Source: Bacteroidales bacterium (GTDB taxonomy: Bacteria > Bacteroidota > Bacteroidia > Bacteroidales > VadinHA17). From it: DNA of 6,363 bases. Shown in pieces: positions 1 to 6,363 of this stretch. Location: assembly GCA_003518245.1 (NCBI GenBank), contig DOZA01000022.1, positions 1 through 6,363 on the forward strand, given 5' to 3'. Numbering within the stretch: the first letter of the stretch is position 1; every line of letters begins with the position of its first letter. A model generated the notes under the pieces. It was not told the origin of the DNA, did not search any database, and worked only from the letters and a program-made list of their open reading frames with translations. The position numbers were made by a program, and so were the translations under genes.

Positions 1-271
1 CGGGTGCTTCTCCGACAATCATTATGCGGACATTTGGATTGCCCTCGCCCGGCACGGTATTCGTTCGTGATGACCCCAGGTCACATTCTCGGCATCTACG
101 GACTTCATCAGCGATTTTTTCAAGTTGGCTTAACGAATTGACGGTTGATTCTTTGTGTTCCGCTTGCTTACTTATGCTCTTATGCCCCTTTATTGCAAAA
201 CCACCTGTGAAAAACTCATCCATCTGAAGGTGCTGGCGAACAACTTTATTTATGTCAACATCTTTTCGCAT
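1..271 (-). CDS. Family 4 (UDGa-like) uracil-DNA glycosylase, N-terminal 90 residues (partial)
   Basis: The gene starts at an ATG at 271 and runs off the left edge after exactly 90 codons. Residues 57-90 carry the family signature: a Cys-x2-Cys pair (C60, C63), two of the four cysteines that normally hold a 4Fe-4S cluster, then RTNTVPGEGNPN and the active-site strand ending GEAP. Family 4 enzymes excise uracil from DNA after cytosine deamination or dUMP misincorporation, starting base-excision repair in the cytosol. The second cysteine pair and the C-terminal HPS-type motif lie outside the window. About 55 residues precede the first cysteine, more than in the short archaeal enzymes; this part includes VRQHLQMDEFF and resembles the extended N-termini I recall from some bacterial homologues. 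The gene lies just after the gdh1 terminator, so it probably has its own promoter; a weak match (TTG at 306-308, TATAATTT at 278-285) would place the transcript start almost at the ATG. Confidence 0.88.
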   Translation of the reverse strand, partial: MRKDVDINKVVRQHLQMDEFFTGGFAIKGHKSISKQAEHKESTVNSLSQLEKIADEVRRCRECDLGSSRTNTVPGEGNPNVRIMIVGEAP

Positions 272-309
272 TACAGGAAATTATAGTAACATTTTTGGAG
301 TTATTCAAT

Positions 310-338
310 AAAAAAAGGCGCTTACTAAGATAAGCGCC
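310..338 (-). terminator. Rho-independent terminator of gdh1
   Basis: Read on the minus strand, an 8-bp perfect GC-rich stem (GGCGCTTA paired with TAAGCGCC, plus-strand arms 317-324 and 331-338) with a 6-base loop is followed directly by seven T residues (316-310). It begins about 26 bases after the gdh1 stop codon, as expected for the end of that transcript, and separates gdh1 from the downstream glycosylase gene. The plus-strand reading has no T-tract on its 3' side, so it acts in one direction. Confidence 0.92.
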
Positions 339-363
339 CTTTCGAGTCTATAGTGGATATTTT

Positions 364-1722
<1,359 letters not shown>

Positions 1723-1785
1723 TTAATTTTTTGGGTTAAGAGTATTTAAAAATAGAAATTTCATTTCTAAAAAAATCAACCACAT
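1723..1785 (-). other. Possible short leader ORF upstream of gdh1
   Basis: A 20-codon reading frame (ATG at 1785, TAA at 1725-1723) sits in the gdh1 leader and ends 18 bases before the gdh1 start. The peptide is hydrophobic, beginning MWLIFLEMKF. The upstream bases AAAGAAGGTAT give a purine-rich stretch only three bases from the ATG, too close for an ideal ribosome site. A 7-bp hairpin (TAGAAAT / ATTTCTA, 1753-1769) lies within it. An open frame this short in A/T-rich DNA may well be chance. Confidence 0.15.
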
Positions 1786-1843
1786 ATACCTTCTTTAAAA
1801 ATAATAAGAAGTAAAATGATTATTTAAATAACAACACTCAGAT

Positions 1844-1898
1844 AATCATGCTTATAAGGCATGTATGTATGTTGCAGAACATGTATAAAAACATGATT
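1844..1898. promoter_or_regulatory. Nested CATG-containing dyads in the dprA-gdh1 gap
   Basis: Outer arms AATCATG (1844-1850) and CATGATT (1892-1898) are perfect reverse complements. Inside lie the near-palindrome CATG-CTTATAAG-GCATG (1847-1863) and the small hairpin ATGTT-GCAG-AACAT (1869-1882). Four CATG tetramers occur at 1847, 1860, 1880 and 1892. The block starts about 28 bases after the dprA stop and lies 140-190 bases upstream of the gdh1 start. It could be an operator for gdh1, an RNA structure in its leader or a processed dprA 3' end. No T-tract follows on the minus strand, so it is not a standard terminator. Function unknown. Confidence 0.35.
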
Positions 1899-1926
1899 TT
1901 TGTCATATTTTGCCACTATCCATATT

Positions 1927-3054
1927 TCAGATATTCTTACGAAAAATATTTCCGGGGATACTGGTTATGAGACCTGAAAATTCAAGTTTAAGAAGGGCAG
2001 AGGAAAGCTGATGCTGGGGCATATTCAGGTAACTGCTTATATGGTCTGATGATAATTCATCGTTTTCCTGAAATAAGTCAAATATTTTTATTTCCAGGGG
2101 GCTTAGATTCTCAGGGAATAGTTTTCCCTGTCTGTTTTCAGTTTTTGATTTAATCCAGTTAAGGTTATACATAATATCATCGGCTGATTCTATAAGTGCA
2201 GCCCTGTTTGATTTAATAAGCATGTTACATCCTTCTGAATATCGTTCTCCAGGGCTGCCAGGCACTGTCATTACATCCCTGTTATATGACATAGCGATGT
2301 CTGCAGTAACCATAGCTCCACCTTTCCTTCCTGATTCTATTACCAGGGTTGCATCTGATATACCGGCAATGATCCTGTTTCTTTTAAGGAAATTATTCCT
2401 TTCGGGAGTTTCATACGAGGGGAAGTCAGTAATAAGTGCTCCGCTGGATAATATCTCCCTGGCTACAGCTAAATGAGCTGAAGGGTATATTGTCCTGAAG
2501 CCATGACCAAGGACAGCAACAGTTTTAAGGTTCTCTTTCAGTGCAGACTTATGTGCTGTAATGTCTACCCCGTATGCCAGTCCACTTGTGACAATAAGAT
2601 CAGGGTATTCAATGGCAAGGTTATTTATGATATTCCTGCATATATCTTTCCCCCGGCGTGTAATATTCCTGGTTCCCACTATACTTAAAATCTTCTTTGC
2701 ATTAAGGTTGGCATTACCCTTAAAGTACAATACAATAGGTGAATCAGGGCACTCTTTGAGCCTTGCGGGGTAGTCATCCTCATCATAGCATTTAGCTATT
2801 ATATCATGATTTCTGATGTATTCCAGCTCTGTTGATGCTTTTTCCAAGTATTCACTGGAGCTAAGGTGTGATGCTATGGTTTTACCTATACCCGGTATTC
2901 GTATAAGGTTATTGTATGGTTCTTTGAATACGGCTGAGGCTGAGCCCAGGTACTTTATAAGTTTTTTGGCATTTATATCACCTACAGCAGGCACCATTCC
3001 AAGGGCAATGATACTGATAAGTTCCTTATCTGTTTTCATTTCAGCATGAGACAT
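1927..3054 (-). CDS. dprA: DprA/Smf DNA-processing protein
   Basis: The 375-residue length fits three-domain DprA. Residues 7-65 form a helix-hairpin-helix/SAM-like N-terminal part (RIPGIGKTIASHL at 52-64). Residues 105-300 are the Rossmann-like DprA core: SIVGTRN (124-130), SGLAYGVD (157-164), GHG (183-185), FLKRNRIIAGISD (222-234), SGRKGGAMVTA (241-251) and VPG followed by SEGCNMLI (273-280). Residues 315-375 look like the C-terminal winged-helix domain. DprA binds incoming single-stranded DNA in the cytosol and loads RecA during natural transformation; many bacteria not known to be competent also keep it, so competence cannot be concluded from this gene alone. The first ATG (3054) was chosen, but M6 (3039) would give the equally typical start MKTDKELISIIAL. 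The gdh2 terminator lies upstream, so dprA probably has its own promoter. Both neighbours are glutamate dehydrogenases, with no obvious functional link. Confidence 0.95.
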   Translation of the reverse strand: MSHAEMKTDKELISIIALGMVPAVGDINAKKLIKYLGSASAVFKEPYNNLIRIPGIGKTIASHLSSSEYLEKASTELEYIRNHDIIAKCYDEDDYPARLKECPDSPIVLYFKGNANLNAKKILSIVGTRNITRRGKDICRNIINNLAIEYPDLIVTSGLAYGVDITAHKSALKENLKTVAVLGHGFRTIYPSAHLAVAREILSSGALITDFPSYETPERNNFLKRNRIIAGISDATLVIESGRKGGAMVTADIAMSYNRDVMTVPGSPGERYSEGCNMLIKSNRAALIESADDIMYNLNWIKSKTENRQGKLFPENLSPLEIKIFDLFQENDELSSDHISSYLNMPQHQLSSALLKLEFSGLITSIPGNIFRKNI

Positions 3055-3059
3055 CTTAT

Positions 3060-3067
3060 CAAAGATA
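3060..3067 (-). promoter_or_regulatory. Candidate -7 element for dprA
   Basis: TATCTTTG on the minus strand matches the Bacteroidota -7 consensus TAnnTTTG at all defined positions. It lies between the gdh2 terminator and dprA, where a promoter is expected. No TTTG-type -33 element is present at the usual spacing. Its position would start the transcript at or just before the annotated ATG, implying a leaderless message or use of the in-frame ATG five codons on. Confidence 0.3.
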
Positions 3068-3117
3068 ATAAATATGCATGAATTTTTGATATGCTCAGCT
3101 GAATAAATATCAGGTAT

Positions 3118-3148
3118 AAAAAAGGCTGCCCAATATTTTGAGCAGCCT
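3118..3148 (-). terminator. Rho-independent terminator of gdh2
   Basis: On the minus strand AGGCTGC pairs with GCAGCCT and the stem continues through a G-T wobble, C-G and two A-T pairs, giving about 11 bp around a 4-base loop (arms 3123-3133 and 3138-3148). Six T residues follow (3123-3118, overlapping the stem base). It begins about 22 bases after the gdh2 stop codon and insulates dprA from gdh2 transcription. Confidence 0.92.
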
Positions 3149-3170
3149 CAAGCGTAACTATGGATTGTTT

Positions 3171-4508
3171 TTAATAAATACCAAGGTCCAGCATAGAATT
3201 TGCAACCTTCAGGAAGCCTGCAATATTAGCCCCTTTAACATAATCAACATATCCGTCTTCTTCAGTTCCGTACTTTACACATGCTTCATGTATGTTTATC
3301 ATTATCTCGTGCAGCCGGCCGTCAACTTCTTTACGTCCCCAGTGTAATTTCAATGCGTTCTGGGACATCTCAAGGCCTGAGGTAGCTACACCGCCTGCAT
3401 TAGCAGCTTTCCCGGGCGCATATAGTAATTTATTCTTATGTATTATTTCAATAGCCTCGCGGGTACATGGCATATTTGCACATTCACAGATACAGAGACA
3501 ACCGTTATTTATCAGGTTTTGTGCATCTTCAGCATTCAATTCATTCTGTGTGGCACATGGGAGTGCAATATCTGCTTTTACTTCCCATGGATGTTTACCT
3601 CCGTGGAACTGGGCAGACTCAAATTCATATGAATATGGTTTTACTATATCTTCATTTGATGCTCTCAGCTCCAGCATATATTCCACTTTCTCATCTTTAA
3701 TACCTTCAGGATCATAAATATAACCATCGGGGCCTGACAATGTCACTACTTTACCTCCCAATTCGTTTACTTTCTGCACCGCTCCCCATGCTACGTTACC
3801 AAAACCTGAAACAGCAACTGTTTTACCTTCGAAAGATTCATTTTTTGTTGCCAGCATTTCATTGGCAAAGTAAACACATCCAAAGCCTGTTGCCTCGGGG
3901 CGTATAAGAGAACCACCCCAGTTAATGCCTTTTCCTGTGAGTACTCCTGTATGTTCGCGCTTCAGTTTCTTATACATACCATAAAGATAACCTATCTCAC
4001 GTCCACCAACGCCAATATCACCAGCAGGAACATCAATTTCGGGGCTGATATAGTTCCATAATTCAAGCATGAACGACTGGCAGAATCTCATAATCTCGGC
4101 ATCAGATTTACCTTTGGGGTTAAAATCGGAACCACCTTTACCACCACCCATGGGTAATGAGGTAAGTGAGTTTTTAAATATCTGTTCAAAGGCAAGGAAT
4201 TTAAGAATACTGAGGTTTACACTCGGGTGAAAGCGTAAGCCCCCTTTATAAGGACCAATGGCATTATTAAACTGTAAACGGTAACCAAGGTTTACCTGTA
4301 CATGACCTTCGTCATCAACCCAGGGCACTTTAAAGGTGAATACCCTGTCAGGCTCTATTAGCCTTTCAATGATATTGGCAGCTTCAAAATGAGGATTCTC
4401 ATTATAGACTTCCTCAATTGATTCAAGTACTTCCCTGACTGCCTGAAGGTATTCAACCTCGCCAGGATGCTTCTTCTCGAGGTTGTTAAGAATAATATCT
4501 ACGTTCAT
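3171..4508 (-). CDS. Glutamate dehydrogenase, hexameric, predicted NAD-specific (gdh2)
   Basis: This 445-residue protein is full length for the hexameric GDH family and is a paralogue of the enzyme encoded at 364-1704. Active-site residues are intact: GPYKGG (K88), K112, PMGGGKGG (K124), DVPAGDIG (D164) and S377 in [13 protein letters not shown]. The coenzyme site differs from its neighbour: GFGNVAWG (235-242) and LSGPDGYIYDPEG (257-269) place F236, P260 and D261 where Clostridium symbiosum NAD-GDH has F238, P262 and D263. I infer NAD preference and a catabolic or redox-balancing role, oxidising glutamate to 2-oxoglutarate and ammonia. An odd feature is a cysteine-rich strand at 337-343 (C-L-C-I-C-E-C) plus C348, where the family usually reads EGANMP; here it is ECANMP. 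The ATG at 4508 gives the expected N-terminus, with no Shine-Dalgarno sequence. The 101-base gap upstream is A/T-rich and I could not place a promoter in it with confidence. Confidence 0.95.
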   Translation of the reverse strand: MNVDIILNNLEKKHPGEVEYLQAVREVLESIEEVYNENPHFEAANIIERLIEPDRVFTFKVPWVDDEGHVQVNLGYRLQFNNAIGPYKGGLRFHPSVNLSILKFLAFEQIFKNSLTSLPMGGGKGGSDFNPKGKSDAEIMRFCQSFMLELWNYISPEIDVPAGDIGVGGREIGYLYGMYKKLKREHTGVLTGKGINWGGSLIRPEATGFGCVYFANEMLATKNESFEGKTVAVSGFGNVAWGAVQKVNELGGKVVTLSGPDGYIYDPEGIKDEKVEYMLELRASNEDIVKPYSYEFESAQFHGGKHPWEVKADIALPCATQNELNAEDAQNLINNGCLCICECANMPCTREAIEIIHKNKLLYAPGKAANAGGVATSGLEMSQNALKLHWGRKEVDGRLHEIMINIHEACVKYGTEEDGYVDYVKGANIAGFLKVANSMLDLGIY

Positions 4509-4609
4509 TATAAGTAAGTTTTGATGATTTTATTAAGGATTCTTAAAAGACTCAAATTTGCAATTAGAAAAAATACTAAAAAATGATTAAACTCATAAGA
4601 ATAATATGA

Positions 4610-5092
4610 TTAGTATCCTTTCACATATTTGTTAAGTGCCACAACTATTTTATTCCTCTCTGATTTGGTTAATGCAGTTAGATAAACAGGTGTATAGCTT
4701 GCCTTCTTATTACCCATTAACCGGTATAACTGTATTGATTTTACCATGCCAGGAAAGTGCTTCTTCATTTTGTATCCAAGAAACTCTTTTTTGGGGATCT
4801 CGATTGAGCTCTTTTTTCTCCTTAAGAAACCTACTGAATAATACCTGAAAATAATATCCTGTCCATCATCGGAAAAATAGATGTATTTATACCTTGATAA
4901 TAGTGGTAAGAATGTAAGCAGCAGGTATAAGGTTATAAGTGTAATTGTGGCATAAAACTCCTCTATGCCCCATATGGGAAATTTCAGTTGCTTACCGAAA
5001 TAAACAAGAAATACATACATAAGCATAATAACGGTGGCAATAAATAATCTTATTCTTAACCTTATAATGGTCTTGCTATTATCAATAGTCAT
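4610..5092 (-). CDS. Small membrane protein with possible PH-like domain, function unknown
   Basis: I do not recognise this 160-residue protein by name. It has a short basic N-terminus (RLRIRLF at 11-17), a hydrophobic helix at about 15-33, a short loop around KFPIWG, a second hydrophobic helix at about 47-66, and then a charged, strand-rich tail of about 90 residues beginning YKYIYFSDDGQDIIFRYYS. The positive residues before helix 1 and the RYK/RRKK residues after helix 2 favour both ends in the cytoplasm. The layout of two helices followed by a soluble beta-rich domain recalls bacterial PH-domain membrane proteins of Bacteroidota, but this rests on architecture alone. It lies 52 bases after tadA on the same strand, so co-transcription is possible, although a promoter candidate lies at the end of tadA. 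The leader immediately before the ATG reads ACCTCCTT, the opposite of a ribosome-binding site. Confidence 0.75.
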   Translation of the reverse strand: MTIDNSKTIIRLRIRLFIATVIMLMYVFLVYFGKQLKFPIWGIEEFYATITLITLYLLLTFLPLLSRYKYIYFSDDGQDIIFRYYSVGFLRRKKSSIEIPKKEFLGYKMKKHFPGMVKSIQLYRLMGNKKASYTPVYLTALTKSERNKIVVALNKYVKGY

Positions 5093-5127
5093 AAGGAGGT
5101 ATCTTTTTATTACCCTGAATTATTATC

Positions 5128-5157
5128 TAAAGATATCAATTAATTTAATCAGACAAA
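5128..5157 (-). promoter_or_regulatory. Candidate promoter for the 160-residue membrane protein
   Basis: On the minus strand TTTG (5157-5154) is followed after 18 bases by TATCTTTA (5135-5128). This is close to the Bacteroidota pattern TTTG, about 19 bases, TAnnTTTG, with one mismatch in the -7 element and slightly short spacing. It overlaps the last codons of tadA and would give a leader of roughly 28 bases before the ATG at 5092. Confidence 0.35.
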
Positions 5158-5603
5158 TCCTTCCTTTTCATTTTAAAAAAATCCTTGATTATAAGATGAC
5201 ATTCTTTTTCCATAACATTCTTTACTACCTTGGTCTTCCTGTGTAATATCCTGTTTTTATTAAGTGTATATCCTCTTTTTTCATCATCAGCTCCATAAAC
5301 AAGTTTATCCACACGGCTCCAGAATAATGCTCCAGCACACATTGTGCACGGTTCAAGTGTGACATAGAGGCTGCACTTATCGAGGTATTTACCTCCCAGG
5401 TAAGTGCTTGCAGCTGTTATGGCTTGCATTTCAGCGTGAGCCGTACAATCATTTAATGTCTCAGTAAGATTATGTGCTCTTGCTATTATACTGTCATTGC
5501 ATACCACCACGGCACCTACCGGCACCTCTCCTTTATCTCTTGCTTTTTGGGCCTCATCCAGGGCTGCTTTCATAAATATTTCATCAGGGAATTCTACTGT
5601 CAT
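5145..5603 (-). CDS. tadA: tRNA-specific adenosine deaminase TadA
   Basis: This 152-residue zinc deaminase has the family's two metal motifs: TAHAE (H56 zinc ligand, E58 proton shuttle) and PCTMC (C86 and C89 zinc ligands). GEVPVGAVVV, the RAHN asparagine and the C-terminal DFFKMKRK helix match TadA closely. TadA converts adenosine 34 to inosine in the anticodon of tRNA-Arg(ACG), allowing CGN codons to be read, and acts as a homodimer in the cytosol. I chose the ATG at 5603 (MTVEFPDEIFM); the frame can be extended two codons to a TTG at 5609, which is less likely. TadA fits better than guanine or cytosine deaminase because of the family-typical C-terminal helix and the TLEPCTMCAGAL context. 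It is divergent from aspS, and both genes serve translation. The gene may be co-transcribed with the membrane protein downstream. Confidence 0.95.
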   Translation of the reverse strand: MTVEFPDEIFMKAALDEAQKARDKGEVPVGAVVVCNDSIIARAHNLTETLNDCTAHAEMQAITAASTYLGGKYLDKCSLYVTLEPCTMCAGALFWSRVDKLVYGADDEKRGYTLNKNRILHRKTKVVKNVMEKECHLIIKDFFKMKRKDLSD

Positions 5604-5643
5604 AATCAAATATGTGGAATTTTACATAAAAATACTAAAAACA

Positions 5644-5670
5644 GAAATATATCCCGTATAGATATATTTC
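5644..5670. promoter_or_regulatory. Perfect 10-bp inverted repeat between tadA and aspS
   Basis: GAAATATATC (5644-5653) and GATATATTTC (5661-5670) are exact reverse complements separated by the 7 bases CCGTATA. The repeat lies in the 121-base gap between divergent genes, 41 bases before tadA and 55 before aspS, directly upstream of the candidate aspS -33 element. The geometry suits a dimeric regulator's operator. Each arm also contains TATATTTC, one base from the -7 consensus, in both orientations, so it could instead be part of a bidirectional promoter. It cannot be a terminator for either gene. Confidence 0.45.
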
Positions 5671-5671
5671 A

Positions 5672-5702
5672 TTTCAGGGTTATGATGTTTTGGTTATTTT
5701 TG
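5672..5702 (+). promoter_or_regulatory. Candidate promoter for aspS
   Basis: TTTC (5672-5675), a one-base variant of the -33 TTTG element, is followed after exactly 19 bases by TATTTTTG (5695-5702), a full match to the Bacteroidota -7 consensus TAnnTTTG. Transcription would start near 5708, leaving a leader of about 17 bases before the aspS ATG at 5725. No Shine-Dalgarno sequence is present in that leader, as is common in this phylum. Confidence 0.42.
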
Positions 5703-5724
5703 TTTCAAATTTATCTGGTTCATT

Positions 5725-6363
5725 ATGTACAGAACACACAATTGCGGAGAACTTAATATATCCCATAAGGGTGAAAAAGTAGTATTAAGTGGCTGGGTCC
5801 ATAAATCGCGCGACCTGGGAGGAATGACTTTTATCGACCTGCGCGACAGGTATGGTAAAACACAGCTAGTTTTCAATATGGAATCAAAACCCGGATTATG
5901 CGTTGAAGCAAGGAAGCTGGGCAGGGAATATGTAATATGTGTGGAAGGTATAATCGGGGAGAGAAGTAATAAGAACCCGAAGATGAAGACCGGTGACATA
6001 GAGATTATTGTCGACAGGTTCGAAGTGCTGAATGAAAGTGAGATACCTCCGTTCACTATTGAAGATGAAACAGACGGTGGTGATGAGCTAAGAATGAAGT
6101 ACAGGTACCTTGATTTAAGGCGTGAGCCCGTAAAGAAAAACATTATCCATCGCCACAGGGTAGCACAGGAGGTTAGGAAATACCTTGATTCGAAAGATTT
6201 CATCGAAATTGAGACACCGGTACTTATTAAATCAACACCTGAGGGGGCACGCGATTTCGTTGTTCCATCAAGAATGCATCACGGTTCGTTTTATGCCTTA
6301 CCCCAGTCACCCCAGACATTTAAGCAATTACTTATGGTTTCGGGTTTTGACAAATATTTTCAA
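5725..6363 (+). CDS. aspS: Aspartyl-tRNA synthetase, N-terminal 213 residues (partial)
   Basis: The frame is open from an ATG at 5725 to the right edge, giving 213 codons and no stop. It charges tRNA-Asp with aspartate in the cytosol. Residues 18-105 form the anticodon-binding OB fold ([21 protein letters not shown] at 21-41). The class II catalytic core then begins: RYLDLRR (127-133), motif 1 region FIEIETPVL (159-167) with its invariant proline P165, the flipping-loop segment [14 protein letters not shown] (170-183), and the aspartate-binding QSPQ motif (194-197). Motifs 2 and 3 and the GAD insertion lie beyond the window. Position 31 is leucine, as in E. coli AspRS, rather than the histidine seen in the non-discriminating Pseudomonas enzyme, which suggests a tRNA-Asp-specific enzyme (inference from one residue). 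The N-terminus [10 protein letters not shown] supports this ATG. It is transcribed away from tadA. Confidence 0.96.
   Translation, partial: MYRTHNCGELNISHKGEKVVLSGWVHKSRDLGGMTFIDLRDRYGKTQLVFNMESKPGLCVEARKLGREYVICVEGIIGERSNKNPKMKTGDIEIIVDRFEVLNESEIPPFTIEDETDGGDELRMKYRYLDLRREPVKKNIIHRHRVAQEVRKYLDSKDFIEIETPVLIKSTPEGARDFVVPSRMHHGSFYALPQSPQTFKQLLMVSGFDKYFQ

Noticed and set aside
3292..3717. 141-codon open frame on the plus strand within gdh2
   Set aside because: It is antisense to conserved gdh2 motifs; the frame is explained by codon bias of the real gene.
5034..5246. Plus-strand frame crossing the tadA/membrane-gene junction, with AAGGAGGT inside it
   Set aside because: The strong-looking Shine-Dalgarno sequence at 5093-5100 has no start codon at a suitable distance downstream, and the frame is antisense to two better genes.
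5694..6203. 169-codon open frame on the minus strand opposite aspS
   Set aside because: It lies antisense to an unmistakable aspS reading frame, has a low-complexity serine-rich product, and no recognisable domain.

Overview
The window looks like ordinary chromosomal DNA of a member of the Bacteroidota, probably Bacteroidales or Marinilabiliales. The reasons are the AspRS N-terminus ([10 protein letters not shown]), start codons with almost no Shine-Dalgarno sequences, several TTTG / TAnnTTTG-like promoter candidates, and two hexameric glutamate dehydrogenases side by side. The phylum is an inference from these features; no marker gene is complete enough to be decisive.

Layout, left to right. 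Bases 1-271 hold the start of a family 4 uracil-DNA glycosylase on the minus strand, cut by the window edge. Bases 310-338 are a strong intrinsic terminator that ends gdh1 (364-1704, minus), an NADP-type glutamate dehydrogenase. A 222-base AT-rich gap rich in CATG dyads separates it from dprA (1927-3054, minus). A second strong terminator (3118-3148) ends gdh2 (3171-4508, minus), a glutamate dehydrogenase with the coenzyme-site residues of the NAD-specific clostridial enzyme. Next come a small two-pass membrane protein (4610-5092, minus) and tadA (5145-5603, minus). A 121-base divergent gap with a perfect 10-bp inverted repeat leads to aspS (5725 to the edge, plus), which is cut at the right edge.

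Function. Three themes appear: glutamate/ammonia metabolism (the two GDHs), nucleic-acid maintenance or uptake (UDG, DprA) and translation (TadA, AspS). The GDH pair is the only evident functional partnership: one enzyme suited to NADPH-driven ammonia assimilation, the other to NAD-linked glutamate catabolism. The terminators after gdh2 and gdh1 make most of these minus-strand genes separate transcription units rather than one operon; only tadA and the membrane gene may be co-transcribed.

I found no CRISPR array, insertion sequence, RNA gene or phage feature, and no convincing new multi-gene system. The most checkable oddities are the coenzyme-site divergence and cysteine differences of the two GDHs, the inverted repeat between tadA and aspS, and the dyad cluster between dprA and gdh1.
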